A stretch of DNA of 64,000 nucleotides, taken from assembly GCA_017527075.1 (NCBI GenBank), contig JAFXQM010000027.1:1-64000 (forward strand). Direction: 5' to 3'. Position numbers and translations under genes: made by a program. This DNA is from Selenomonadaceae bacterium. Its GTDB lineage: Bacteria > Bacillota > Negativicutes > Selenomonadales > Selenomonadaceae. Each line of letters opens with the position of its first letter. Within the stretch, counting starts at the first letter, position 1. The notes under the pieces were generated by a model, which saw nothing but the letters and a program-made list of their open reading frames with translations, did not search any database and was not told the DNA's origin. Positions 22,887 to 31,630 of this stretch are shown here, one piece after another.

Positions 22887-23246
22887 TTGCTGGCGGGCGA
22901 TGATTGCGACCGTGAAGACGCATTGGATATGGCGGCTCACGAACTCGGCGAATTCAAAGACAAAAACGATTACCGTTTCTATTGCCGACTCGATTACACC
23001 GATTCGATTGTCCGCAACTATCTGGCAAAGCTCTGGAACGGCGAGAACGAGCACAATAAATTCATTCAGCGCGGCTGGAGTTTCATCCGCTGGTTCCATG
23101 ACTTCTTGCCGAAATTTTTCAAACAACACGGCGTCGACTTCGACGAGTTCTTCGGACAGTTTCATCATGCGAATGTTTACGAGGAAGAAACCGAGCCGAC
23201 TCCGCCGGAAGATTATTTGAGAGAACAGACCGCGACAGATTTTTGA
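22887..23246 (+). CDS. C-terminal continuation of the preceding gene
   Basis: These 119 residues are in the same frame as the gene that stops at 22805, and the codons between (from GAA GAT GGC) also look coding, so the whole 22116-23246 span was probably a single 376-residue gene. Start codons available here (TTG 22887) have no ribosome site. If it is expressed it needs readthrough or reinitiation. The sequence is rich in aromatic and acidic residues (FIRWFHDFLPKFFKQHG). Confidence 0.55.
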   Translation: MLAGDDCDREDALDMAAHELGEFKDKNDYRFYCRLDYTDSIVRNYLAKLWNGENEHNKFIQRGWSFIRWFHDFLPKFFKQHGVDFDEFFGQFHHANVYEEETEPTPPEDYLREQTATDF

Positions 23247-23259
23247 AGGAGTGATTCAA

Positions 23260-23484
23260 ATGACTGACACCGAGAAGGATTATAAGACGGCGTTCATGGC
23301 GTTGCTGGAAAATTATCGGGACGACATCAGCAAAGTGACCGAACATCAGCAAACGTTTTGTGGTTATTCGTGCCCGCTCGGCAAAAGATTCACTGACTTG
23401 TGCAAAAGAATTTTCGGCGAAGATGCCGACCCGACGGCTGAACAGTGCGCCAAAGTAATTGCTGACTTCTACACGGCTGACTGA
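23260..23484 (+). CDS. hypothetical 74-aa phage protein
   Basis: The protein has a Cys pair in FCGYSCPLGKRF and an acidic C-terminus; no domain is known to me. AAGGAGTGA lies before the ATG at 23260. It is in a run of small, closely spaced plus-strand genes. Confidence 0.7.
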   Translation: MTDTEKDYKTAFMALLENYRDDISKVTEHQQTFCGYSCPLGKRFTDLCKRIFGEDADPTAEQCAKVIADFYTAD

Positions 23485-23494
23485 GGCGGTAAAA

Positions 23495-23755
23495 ATGGCT
23501 GATTACGGGATTGAACATTACGCCGACGAGGACACGTTCTATATTCGGCAACCGCATTGCTCGACGAGTGTGCGCGTGATAAAGCGCGATTACAAACGCG
23601 TGATTGTCAAGCCGTTCTGGGATGTGGAAATTTCCGCCGACGGCGACCACTGGCAGAACGTTTACACACTCGCCGACAAAGGCAGTGCCATCGAAGCTTG
23701 CGCGCGCTTGGCTGAATTCATCGACCGCGAGGCAAGCAAAAAGGAGAATGACTAA
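23495..23755 (+). CDS. hypothetical 86-aa phage protein
   Basis: The predicted fold is beta-rich (DTFYIRQPHCSTSVRVIKRDYKRVIVKPFWDVEIS) with a C-terminal helix. A weak GAGGCGG precedes the ATG at 23495. Its TAA overlaps the ATG of the next gene, so the two are coupled. Confidence 0.7.
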   Translation: MADYGIEHYADEDTFYIRQPHCSTSVRVIKRDYKRVIVKPFWDVEISADGDHWQNVYTLADKGSAIEACARLAEFIDREASKKEND

Positions 23756-24141
23756 TGAGAAGTGCTAAAGAAGCTTTGAAGATTTTGACCGACGTGATTA
23801 ATTCACCGAGCGGCACTGACTCCGATAAGGTCGTCGTCTTTGCTCAGCGGTTCTGCAACGCCTACAGTGCCGAGCACACGGAGGATTGTCCCTTCGAGTA
23901 TAACGGGCATGTCACTGAGGTTTGGGCTCTTGGCCGGAGCAACAGATATTTTTTGGACGGCGTTTATCCGATTGATGTGAAAGACCCCGCCGCCGAGTAC
24001 GTCACTCACTGGGGTGGCAAGCACGAAACCAACGAGCGTTACCACGGCAGAACGTTTGCCGAGGCAGTGACCGACTTCGCGGGCGTCTGTGATTACTTCG
24101 ACAACATCGACGAAATTATGAACGAGGTCGAAGGGAAATGA
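23755..24141 (+). CDS. hypothetical 128-aa phage protein
   Basis: The protein has an N-terminal helix (AKEALKILTDVINSP) and a mixed second half with CPFEYNGHVTEVWAL and HWGGKHETNERYHGR. No family is recognised. It starts in a TAATG overlap and ends in an ATGA overlap with the nuclease-like gene. Confidence 0.72.
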   Translation: MRSAKEALKILTDVINSPSGTDSDKVVVFAQRFCNAYSAEHTEDCPFEYNGHVTEVWALGRSNRYFLDGVYPIDVKDPAAEYVTHWGGKHETNERYHGRTFAEAVTDFAGVCDYFDNIDEIMNEVEGK

Positions 24142-25685
24142 TTGCTTCACCTGTTAAAACCCCACACGGTGATATTGCATGTACCGTCGACGACCAAGGC
24201 GTATATCGAGTTAAAATGAACGATTTGGCTCTGTGTTTAGGATATAACAAATATCTCAGCTTAAGTTATACTCGGCTCGGCAAGTACATTACTCGATTCG
24301 ACGCCTGCAGAAAAATTAATCACACCAATTGGCTTGACTTACACAAAGTCGTCACCGGAGTTCTCCCGCGTTTTGTGGACGAATTCTTTTTCGAAGTTCG
24401 GCAAAGTGATTCGCGGCAACAATTCTTCGGGAATGCCCCTGAAGATATTTATTCACGGACTAAAGTTGTTCTTGAGAGTTTAAAGGAGTGGTGGAACTTG
24501 TGTCTGGATAAAAATTCGTCATCATACAAAAAAGGGAAGTTCGGCGAATTTGTTTGTATTAAAGCAGTACAGTTAAGGGGCGAAACAATTACCCGCTTGG
24601 ACGGTCGCCCCCCCGAAGAGGACAGCTTTGATGTCGTTGACTTCCGTGTAAGAAACCGTAATGGCGTTGATTTGCTCATTGAAGTTAAAACTCGGAATGG
24701 AACTTATCCGTTCGCGAACGGTAAATATCCGTGTTATTCATTTCCGAGGGTCGACGTGGAAGCATGGACAAAACGCGCTAATGACTTCCTCTTGCCGCTT
24801 GAATTGTGGATTGTCGATTACGCAAGTGGGGAAATTTTTATGGGCAAATTTGATGAGCTTAATACTCCTAAGACGATTGACTTCAAGGAGTTTCCTCTTA
24901 TCCATAAGACTAACAAAGGCGATATAGTTTATTTCCACCAAAAACAATTTCGTCATACACGCCAACTCACCGAAAGTGAGATTGCTACTTTTCGTGCGAT
25001 TGACAGTGAAGATGCCAATACTTCTGCCGAGGATTTTGGCACACATGAATCTCCCGTTACTTTACCCGACACTCAACCTGCACTGAAGGAAAAGGCCGCC
25101 AGATGTAATTATCCGCTTGAAACTTTGACCGAAGTGCGCAAGATGAAATTGAACGGTAAGCTCGTCGTTTTGTACAAAACCGGCAATGGCGAATATCGAG
25201 TCAAGTGCCGCGCAATTCAACCTGCCTTAGGCTGGTCGCTTTCCTTAAGTAACTTTCGCTCGCCGTGGGTTAATTGTCTCATAGAACATGACGCCATTCG
25301 TTCAACTATAGGAAAAAACGGGCAGAAAACCATCACCTTTAATGTGGCAGTCCTTATCGACTGCGCAATCCCTGCTATTGTGTCAGGTAAAATTAAGACT
25401 CTGAATCGTGTGATGGAAGCGGCTCCAATTGTCTTGAAAGATTTACAGCGTGAACTGCAGACGGTGACTCAGCCGAAGCCAAGCCCTATGTCTAACCTTT
25501 TCAATCAACCTCAGCATGCTGTGCAACAAACAATTCAAAATCCGCAACCTAAAACTAATATCCCGTCTCCCACCACATTCGAAAATACAGAACTGCGTCA
25601 ACTTCTCGCGGGATTAAATCAATTGGTAGGAAAGCTTAATCGAATTGCTGATTTGGCAATTAAAAATTACGGGCGGAATAATTGA
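24138..25685 (+). CDS. phage protein with a PD-(D/E)XK nuclease-like domain
   Basis: The 515-residue protein has three parts. An N-terminal region (DDQGVYRVKMNDLALCLGY) recalls phage BRO/antirepressor folds. The middle (residues ~135-200) reads KGKFGEFVCIKAVQLRGE, then a conserved Asp cluster and DLLIEVKTRNG, which fits the E...D...ExK core of restriction-like endonucleases. A third part (KLVVLYKTGNGEYRVKC) looks like a repeat of the N-terminal module, and the end is Pro/Gln-rich with a terminal helix. Its codons are more AT-rich than neighbours. It could process DNA in replication or exclude other phages. Confidence 0.75.
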   Translation: MIASPVKTPHGDIACTVDDQGVYRVKMNDLALCLGYNKYLSLSYTRLGKYITRFDACRKINHTNWLDLHKVVTGVLPRFVDEFFFEVRQSDSRQQFFGNAPEDIYSRTKVVLESLKEWWNLCLDKNSSSYKKGKFGEFVCIKAVQLRGETITRLDGRPPEEDSFDVVDFRVRNRNGVDLLIEVKTRNGTYPFANGKYPCYSFPRVDVEAWTKRANDFLLPLELWIVDYASGEIFMGKFDELNTPKTIDFKEFPLIHKTNKGDIVYFHQKQFRHTRQLTESEIATFRAIDSEDANTSAEDFGTHESPVTLPDTQPALKEKAARCNYPLETLTEVRKMKLNGKLVVLYKTGNGEYRVKCRAIQPALGWSLSLSNFRSPWVNCLIEHDAIRSTIGKNGQKTITFNVAVLIDCAIPAIVSGKIKTLNRVMEAAPIVLKDLQRELQTVTQPKPSPMSNLFNQPQHAVQQTIQNPQPKTNIPSPTTFENTELRQLLAGLNQLVGKLNRIADLAIKNYGRNN

Positions 25686-25698
25686 GGAGGCAACCTTC

Positions 25699-26082
25699 AT
25701 GAACAAAGTATTTCTCAGCGGGAATTTGACCCGCGACATCGAGCTCAAAAAGACTCAGAGCGGCAAATCCTACGCGCGAATCGGAATCGCAGTCAAGCGT
25801 CCCTTCTCCAAGGACAAAGACGCCGTTGACTTCCTCGACCTCATTGCTTGGGAGAAAACCGCCGAGTTCATGAACAAGTACATGGGCAAGGGCTCCCGCG
25901 TGCTCGTCGAGTGCCGCGCTCAAAAATCTGAGTACAAGGACAAGGACGGCAACAAACGCTCCGCTGTTGAATTCATCGTCGACAACGTGGAGTTCGCGGG
26001 CGACAGCAAACGCAAAGACTCCGACCCCCGTGACGAATTCGACGGAGAACCCGTGCCCGACGATTTCGACAGCCCGTTCTGA
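25699..26082 (+). CDS. ssb: single-stranded DNA-binding protein
   Basis: The 127-residue protein has the OB-fold signature (MNKVFLSGNLTRDIELKKTQSGKSYARIGIAV, then VDFLDLIAWEKTAEFMNKYMGKGSRVLVE) and the acidic C-terminal tip DDFDSPF that recruits partner proteins. It should coat single-stranded DNA during phage replication and recombination. GAGGAGG precedes the ATG at 25699; upstream in-frame codons belong to the previous gene. The tip differs slightly from the usual DDIPF. Confidence 0.95.
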   Translation: MNKVFLSGNLTRDIELKKTQSGKSYARIGIAVKRPFSKDKDAVDFLDLIAWEKTAEFMNKYMGKGSRVLVECRAQKSEYKDKDGNKRSAVEFIVDNVEFAGDSKRKDSDPRDEFDGEPVPDDFDSPF

Positions 26083-26085
26083 GCC

Positions 26086-26814
26086 ATGAAGCGCGAAGAC
26101 AAATATCTGATTGACCACAAACGCCTTGCCCAACTCGCGTCGAAGTCTGCGAATTGTCTGTATGACAAAAAAGCCCCATTTCGTTTCGCAGCCCTTAGGT
26201 TGAAGAAAGTATTCTCTGCCGCCGATGCAAAAGCTGTTGCTGATTATCTCGGCGTGGACGTTTCCGAGTTCGGCGAGCTGTTCACGCCGGAGCAACAAGT
26301 CCAAGAGTGTTTGCGGCTGAAAGATTTGCTCAAGTCTTTAATGCAAGAGATAAATGAATCCCTTCGCGCGGAACACAAACTCAACGCCGAAATTCAATTG
26401 CTCATATTCAAAACTTTTGGGACGCAACTCGAAGACCTCAAGCAGCACACGACCGAGCTCCGCGATAAGGCAGACAAAATCGCAGTGCGGCTTAAAGCGT
26501 TCGGCGGGAAAATTCCTTATATGAAGAACGCTCAAGGTGGAAGTGTGAACGGCGACGCGTGGTGGTATCTGCCCGACGCCTCAGGGCATTTCGCCGCGTC
26601 AAGAAGCCTCGTCGTGAATCTCGCCAAAGAAAAATATGCCAAGCGCGGGCTCACCATTCGGCAGGCGCGCGACAGCATGAACATCGGCGGCGACAAAAAT
26701 TTTCTCGACCGCACCAACTCAACCGTGGTGGAACTCGCAGAAATTTTGGACGTGTACATTAAAAAGGGCTTCGGCGATTTGTATCTGTTCGAAGTCTTAC
26801 CCAATCTCATTTAG
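26086..26814 (+). CDS. hypothetical 242-aa phage protein
   Basis: The protein is helical and charged with a short coiled-coil stretch (LKQHTTELRDKADKIAVRLKAF). The C-terminal half has AWWYLPDASGHFAASRSL and GLTIRQARDSMNIGG, possibly a DNA-binding part. It lies between ssb and the clamp gene, which suggests a replication or regulation role, but no family is recognised. Confidence 0.72.
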   Translation: MKREDKYLIDHKRLAQLASKSANCLYDKKAPFRFAALRLKKVFSAADAKAVADYLGVDVSEFGELFTPEQQVQECLRLKDLLKSLMQEINESLRAEHKLNAEIQLLIFKTFGTQLEDLKQHTTELRDKADKIAVRLKAFGGKIPYMKNAQGGSVNGDAWWYLPDASGHFAASRSLVVNLAKEKYAKRGLTIRQARDSMNIGGDKNFLDRTNSTVVELAEILDVYIKKGFGDLYLFEVLPNLI

Positions 26815-26823
26815 GAGGACAAC

Positions 26824-27933
26824 ATGAAATTTTCTTGCTACAAATCTGACTTGGTGGAGGCGTTGAGCTTCGTCAGCCGTGCCGCCGCCGTCAAACCCAT
26901 GACGCCCGTCCTCAGCGGTGTTTTCATCCGCACCGAGGGCAGCGCGGGCGTCGAACTCCAAGCCAATAATAATTCCACGGCCATTGCCGCGAAAATCCCC
27001 GTCAACGTCGAAGTGCCCGGCGCGACCGTCGTCAGCGCAAAACGTTTCCTCGACTTCGCGCGCAATATGCCCGACGATACAATCACGCTCACGCTGGAGG
27101 ATAATACTCTCGCGCTCGAATCGGGCGGCGCACACGTCGACCTGCTCACCATGAACCCCGACGACTTCCCCAAAATCCAAGCCGAAGAGATGCCGAACAC
27201 TTTCAAAGTTAAAGTGCCCGTGCTCGCTGAATTAATCCGCCGAACTGTTTACGCCGTATCCGATGATAAGTCGCGCCCTGTTTTTACCGGTGTCAACTTC
27301 ATCTTCCGCGGCGAAGATGTTACAGCCGTTGCCACGAACACTCACCGCCTTGCACTCGCCAAAGACAAACTCGCCGAGGACTGCGGGAATATTTTTGAAT
27401 TCGTCATTCGCGGCGACACTCTCCGCGATTTGTCCGCGCGCCTCGATTCCAAAGACGCCGAAGAGATTGTCACGATTAATTACAACGGCAAATCCGCCGC
27501 GTTCACCTTCAACAACGTCTTCGTGACCACGCGCATTATCGAAGGGCAATTCCCGCCTTACGGCCGCGTCATCCCGAAAGAATCTGTGCTCCACGTCAAA
27601 GTCAACACCGCCGAGCTCAAGGAAGCCGTAAGATTTGTTTCGGGCATGAGCAAGGAAACCGAGTACAACACGATTAAATTTGACATCGCGCGGGACGGCA
27701 TTGACATCTCGGCGAACTCGCCCGAAGTCGGCGGCGCGTCCAAACCTGTCGAAGCTGACGTGGACGGCGACGACCTCATCATCAGCTTCAATGTCGATTA
27801 CATCTCCGACGTGCTCAAGGTCGTGACCGATGAGAAATTGCTCCTCGAATTCAACGACCAATACTCGCCCGTGAAAGTCACCGAGCCGGGCAACGACAAT
27901 TTTATTTACATCGCGACGCCCGTGCGCACCTGA
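26824..27933 (+). CDS. dnaN: phage-encoded DNA polymerase III sliding clamp (beta)
   Basis: The 369-residue protein has the three-domain clamp length and landmarks: LVEALSFVSRAAAVKPMTPVLSGVFI, AVSDDKSRPVFTGVNF, THRLALAKD, EGQFPPYGRVIP and the C-terminal YIATPVRT in place of the usual hydrophobic end (xMPxR(L)). The ring tethers polymerase and other proteins to DNA. Having its own clamp lets the phage recruit proteins with QLSLF-type peptides, several of which it also encodes. AGGAGG precedes the ATG. Confidence 0.95.
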   Translation: MKFSCYKSDLVEALSFVSRAAAVKPMTPVLSGVFIRTEGSAGVELQANNNSTAIAAKIPVNVEVPGATVVSAKRFLDFARNMPDDTITLTLEDNTLALESGGAHVDLLTMNPDDFPKIQAEEMPNTFKVKVPVLAELIRRTVYAVSDDKSRPVFTGVNFIFRGEDVTAVATNTHRLALAKDKLAEDCGNIFEFVIRGDTLRDLSARLDSKDAEEIVTINYNGKSAAFTFNNVFVTTRIIEGQFPPYGRVIPKESVLHVKVNTAELKEAVRFVSGMSKETEYNTIKFDIARDGIDISANSPEVGGASKPVEADVDGDDLIISFNVDYISDVLKVVTDEKLLLEFNDQYSPVKVTEPGNDNFIYIATPVRT

Positions 27934-27934
27934 A

Positions 27935-28924
27935 ATGATTACCGTACACACACCGCGCGCGCCGATTAAAATTTTTGCCACAGGCACGGGAAAATTTTTC
28001 TTCATGCAGAAAAGATTGTTCGCGGCCTTGGGTTTCAGCGAACAATCCGAACTCGGCGAAACTGTCATCGATATGTGTCGTTACGCACTCGCGCGAAGGA
28101 GAATCGGCAGGCACTATCTCCTCGACCTGCAATTGCTCGTCAGGGATATCCTGCCCGTCCTCCTCGAAATGTTCGACGAGTCGCCCGAAATTAATTCCGC
28201 GCGCGAAGTCCATACACTCTTAAGCAAAGGGCTGAATGAAATTATGACTCAACCTGTTGCACCGTTCAAAAAATCTGAGCCGCCCGAAGAATCCGAGCAG
28301 CTTGAATATTTGCCGAAGATTGGCCTGTGCGTGCTGAACAATGTGCCCATCAACGTCTACAAAAATGGCGCGGGTGAAATTTTTCTTCAATGCAATCACC
28401 TGCTTCAGGCGTTGGGGCTCTCGCGAACCAAATCTTTGACATCGGGTGACTTCGGCAGATTTTTGACCGAACACAATTTGCCGCATAAGGTGCGAACCGA
28501 CGGGATTGGAGATTTTGCCAACCGCTCAGTCATTGTCCTCAAGGGCACCGACGTCCGCGACCTGCTCCTGCCCAATATTTTGTCCGGCGCAATTAAATTT
28601 AATACTGCCGACTCGAAACGCCGCAACGCTCGGATTATCCTCGACGATTTGAATAATTATTTGGAGGGAAAAGTTATGCCGCCCGAAAACGTGAAACCCG
28701 AAGTTGCAGAAACTAAAAGTGACACGACCGAAAAAGAAATTCCGACCGCCGTCAGCGAGGAAGAAAAATTGGACGACACACGCGCGCTTATCGATGAGCT
28801 TGCGGCTGTCACCGATGTCCCGAAAAAATTTATCGCCAATGCTCTTTTCAACTACAAACTCGGCAAAATGACTGACGCGCTGGAGCGGTGGCGCGAGAGA
28901 TTAATCAATGGCGCGCAAGATTGA
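27935..28924 (+). CDS. hypothetical 329-aa phage protein, two-domain
   Basis: The N-terminal half (IKIFATGTGKFFFMQKRLFAALGF) and the region from ~150 (INVYKNGAGEIFLQCNHLLQALGL) look like two copies of the same small module, and the pattern resembles BRO-N-type antirepressor folds. The C-terminal part is charged and ends in a helix. It starts 1 nt after the clamp stop and is probably translated with it. Function unknown. Confidence 0.72.
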   Translation: MITVHTPRAPIKIFATGTGKFFFMQKRLFAALGFSEQSELGETVIDMCRYALARRRIGRHYLLDLQLLVRDILPVLLEMFDESPEINSAREVHTLLSKGLNEIMTQPVAPFKKSEPPEESEQLEYLPKIGLCVLNNVPINVYKNGAGEIFLQCNHLLQALGLSRTKSLTSGDFGRFLTEHNLPHKVRTDGIGDFANRSVIVLKGTDVRDLLLPNILSGAIKFNTADSKRRNARIILDDLNNYLEGKVMPPENVKPEVAETKSDTTEKEIPTAVSEEEKLDDTRALIDELAAVTDVPKKFIANALFNYKLGKMTDALERWRERLINGAQD

Positions 28925-29381
28925 AGTCACGGGCAAGGCGGTTATCTACACTCACGACGGCGTAGAAATTGTCGACGCCGAAGTCCGCCGCTCGTTCAAT
29001 GTGCACTGCGACACCTGCACTTACAAACTTAAAAATTTTCAAAAGCCGCACATCTTAGTAGGTGGCGCGCGAACTGTGCCGACAGATAACAAATACGCGC
29101 AAGCCGCATACGAATCTGAGCGTATCGAACAAGCTGCCAAGTATGCGTCGACAAAATTCTTTCGGCTCATGCTCGACCTGCAACGTTGCGCGCAATGGGA
29201 ACCGATTCACCCGTCCAATTCGCCCTTCGGCTGGGGCTGCTTCCGCGATAACCGGCGGCGACCTTTGCCGACCAGTGACCCTGAACTTTACAAACTCTTC
29301 GACTTCACGCCCGCGATGATTCGTTTTGTGGAGGAACATTACAATGATGAGTTACTCGACGCCCGAAGCGCGCAAGGATAA
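28908..29381 (+). CDS. hypothetical 157-aa phage protein
   Basis: The protein has a Cys pair (HCDTCTYKLKNF) and a C-terminal part rich in aromatic residues (NSPFGWGCFRDNRRRPLP). It begins 17 nt inside the previous gene. No recognised family. Confidence 0.72.
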   Translation: MARKIEVTGKAVIYTHDGVEIVDAEVRRSFNVHCDTCTYKLKNFQKPHILVGGARTVPTDNKYAQAAYESERIEQAAKYASTKFFRLMLDLQRCAQWEPIHPSNSPFGWGCFRDNRRRPLPTSDPELYKLFDFTPAMIRFVEEHYNDELLDARSAQG

Positions 29382-29811
29382 AAATTCTGCGTATCACAAG
29401 CACGCTGAAGTTTTCACGCCTGCGGGTCTCGCCTTCGATATGATTCTTAACGAGTATGTGCGCGAACTCGTTCAAGACGTCGACAAAACTGCTTTCGACC
29501 CCGCTGTCGGGCAGGGGCAATTCCCGTGCGCCGAACTCGTCAGCAAACTTTTTTACAACATTGACCGCTTGGATGAGGACTTGGCTCTCCGCGCGCTTAA
29601 ATCCCTCTACGGCATCGACATCCAAGAATCATCCGTGCGCCAAGCACGCGAACATTTAATTCTTACGCTCTGCGATTCGTTCCGCTTCTTTACCGGCAAG
29701 GAATTCACACGCCTCGCCGAAGCTCAAGCAATTGTCGAAGAAAATATCATCTGCGGCGACAGCTTGAAGATTATGGAGGAGTGGACGAATCCGCAGGGCT
29801 CTTTGTTTTGA
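29344..29811 (+). CDS. methylase-like phage protein with clamp-binding-type tail
   Basis: The 155-residue protein has the SAM-binding start of an N6-adenine methylase: VFTPAGLAFDMIL, then FDPAVGQGQFPCAELV (motif I) and LYGIDIQESSVRQAREHLILTL. The catalytic (N/D)PPY motif is missing, so it is either a truncated methylase or a SAM-dependent regulator. It ends in PQGSLF, close to the QL(S/D)LF clamp-binding peptide. GGAGG lies before the ATG pair at 29344; the start overlaps the previous gene. Confidence 0.75.
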   Translation: MMSYSTPEARKDKNSAYHKHAEVFTPAGLAFDMILNEYVRELVQDVDKTAFDPAVGQGQFPCAELVSKLFYNIDRLDEDLALRALKSLYGIDIQESSVRQAREHLILTLCDSFRFFTGKEFTRLAEAQAIVEENIICGDSLKIMEEWTNPQGSLF

Positions 29812-29820
29812 GGTAACGTT

Positions 29821-30168
29821 ATGATTTGCCCTGTTTGCTTGAAAAATTTTAAACCGAACGATCATCGTCAATCTTATTGCTCGCGAAAATGTTGCAAGGC
29901 AGCTTATTACAATCGTGAGTGCTCGCGGGACGAATTGCCTGCTCCGAACGCAATCAGATATTTCCATTGCGAGGAGTGCGGGCGCGGCGTCAATATTTTT
30001 GAAAAGTCTGACCCGCGTTATCGATTTTGTTGCGGCAAGTGTTATATGAAAAATAAAAATCGCCGCAAGGCTGAAAGACGTCGCAGACTTCGCAGCGATA
30101 ACAACGGGGTAAGCAGCGGCATGAGCTTGGGCAGTTTAATCAAGCGTGAGAGGAGGGACTTGGAGTGA
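29821..30168 (+). CDS. zinc-ribbon phage protein
   Basis: The 115-residue protein has two Cys4-type modules (CPVCLKNF...YCSRKCC and CEECGRG...FCCGKC) and a basic C-terminal tail (RRKAERRRRLR) suited to nucleic-acid binding. It is similar in layout to the proteins at 18865 and 50294. Its stop overlaps the next gene. Confidence 0.75.
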   Translation: MICPVCLKNFKPNDHRQSYCSRKCCKAAYYNRECSRDELPAPNAIRYFHCEECGRGVNIFEKSDPRYRFCCGKCYMKNKNRRKAERRRRLRSDNNGVSSGMSLGSLIKRERRDLE

Positions 30169-30860
30169 ATCGCTGGTCAAAAGATTTTGTCGACGTGTTC
30201 AATTCCGCCGCAAAAAATCTTTCGCGCGCTCAGCTCTTCGACGACTTCTTGAAAATTTCTGCCGCCACGCTCCGCCGCGACGAGAAAACTTTCGCCGAGG
30301 TGCCCAATAAGGAATTGCACAATAAATTATTCGGCAAACTCATCGGCGCGCTGGAGTTCAACATCTCCGCGAAAATTTTGCGCGACCACAGCTTGAAGCT
30401 CGATTACAAAATTCCGTTCAAGCCCCGATACCGCGACGAACTCGGAGAAATTTTCCACGCGCTTGAACTCTTCGACCAAGGCGGCGGGCAAGTTTTCACG
30501 CCTCAGCACGTCGCTGACATCATGGGCGAAAATACCTTGACGCCCGAATTCGTTCAACGTCAGCTCGCTGAAAAAGGTTTTATCGCCATCAAGGAGGACT
30601 GCTGTGGGAGTGGCGCGCTTATCCTCGGTGGACTCAATGCTCTGCTTGACCAGAAAATTAATCCCACGCGATTTGCGTTCGTCGCCGCCGCCGATACCGA
30701 TATCCGTTGCGTGCTCATGGCTTTCATTCAGCTCAGCTTGTACATGATTCCTGCCGCCGTCGTGCAACGCAACGCCGTGACCGATGAAACTTTCGGTGAA
30801 GAATTTTATACGCCGAGTTTGAAAAGGATACATTATGGAAATTCAAACTGTGAAGATTGA
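30165..30860 (+). CDS. type I-like N6-adenine methylase homologue, phage type
   Basis: The 231-residue protein shows the HsdM-like core: GGGQVFTPQHVADIM, then the SAM-binding motif DCCGSGALILGG, DTDIRCVLMAFIQLSLY. The motif IV (N/D)PP(Y/F) is absent here, as in its longer paralogue at 43080, so catalytic activity is uncertain. It starts in an ATGA-type overlap and ends inside the next gene. Confidence 0.8.
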   Translation: MNRWSKDFVDVFNSAAKNLSRAQLFDDFLKISAATLRRDEKTFAEVPNKELHNKLFGKLIGALEFNISAKILRDHSLKLDYKIPFKPRYRDELGEIFHALELFDQGGGQVFTPQHVADIMGENTLTPEFVQRQLAEKGFIAIKEDCCGSGALILGGLNALLDQKINPTRFAFVAAADTDIRCVLMAFIQLSLYMIPAAVVQRNAVTDETFGEEFYTPSLKRIHYGNSNCED

Positions 30861-31143
30861 AACCGTTCAAGATTTGGATAATTTTGTGTCCGCGACCATG
30901 GACGCGCTCGACTTTAAAGGCATCACCACTTTTAAAAGCGCAGATGGCATTATCACTTATGTGAGCGGCAACGCGCCGCAAATTTCCGACTGCCTTCTTG
31001 AGTTGCTGGCTCTTCTGCGAAACAACATCCCGCGTAATGATTATCAATACGTGCTTTACATTTTGCGCCTTTGGCTGGAGTATAAGAGCGAAGAGTACGA
31101 GCCCGCCGACGCGTCGAACATTGTGACCGCCAAGGCTGACTGA
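30835..31143 (+). CDS. hypothetical 102-aa phage protein
   Basis: The acidic helical protein (MEIQTVKIETVQDLDNFV ... CLLELLALLRNNI) has no recognised family. It starts 26 nt inside the methylase homologue. Confidence 0.68.
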   Translation: MEIQTVKIETVQDLDNFVSATMDALDFKGITTFKSADGIITYVSGNAPQISDCLLELLALLRNNIPRNDYQYVLYILRLWLEYKSEEYEPADASNIVTAKAD

Positions 31144-31198
31144 AGGGCGCACATATGAAAATCGCAACCGACATGATTCGTGACAGAGGAGGATAATT

Positions 31199-31387
31199 AT
31201 GTCCGCGAATTTTATCTTCACCGACAGACACGGGAAGCAGTGGGTTGACGCCGAATATTTGCGCAAGCATTTCGGTATCACCGACGCCGGTAAAAAATTC
31301 TTCTACGATTATGATTTTTGGCGCGCCAAGGCTGAACATTACCTCACGCTCGCACGCAAGGCTCGGCAGGAACAGACGCGCCGCTGA
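31199..31387 (+). CDS. hypothetical 62-aa phage protein
   Basis: The protein reads FIFTDRHGKQWVDAEYLRKHFG then a helix of basic residues; it may be a small DNA-binding or adaptor protein. GAGGAGG precedes the ATG. Confidence 0.65.
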   Translation: MSANFIFTDRHGKQWVDAEYLRKHFGITDAGKKFFYDYDFWRAKAEHYLTLARKARQEQTRR

Positions 31388-31407
31388 TTTTTAAGGAGTG
31401 ATTGGTT

Positions 31408-31626
31408 ATGAAATTAAGAGAAGTTCCGCAAAATCTTTGGATTCGCCCTGAGGCCGTTGATTATGTCGAGGTAATTAACAAATTCGATGACGCAGACCTG
31501 TGGAGCGTGGAAATTGGAACTCGCGGCGGACAATGTTTAACCACCGGCAAACTGTTCGACACTGAAAAAGACGCGCGCAATCATGCCTGCTATGTGCTCG
31601 GCGTGCTGTTCGCGTCGAAGGAGTAA
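31408..31626 (+). CDS. hypothetical 72-aa phage protein
   Basis: The protein has a beta-rich sequence (WIRPEAVDYVEVINKF then WSVEIGTRGGQ) and resembles small phage proteins of the single-sheet kind. AAGGAGTGA lies before the ATG at 31408. thyX follows 4 nt later. Confidence 0.66.
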   Translation: MKLREVPQNLWIRPEAVDYVEVINKFDDADLWSVEIGTRGGQCLTTGKLFDTEKDARNHACYVLGVLFASKE

Positions 31627-31630
31627 GCTC

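Noticed and set aside
31155..31196. 13-codon frame before the 31199 gene
   Set aside because: Too short and ends in the next gene's ribosome site; nothing supports translation.
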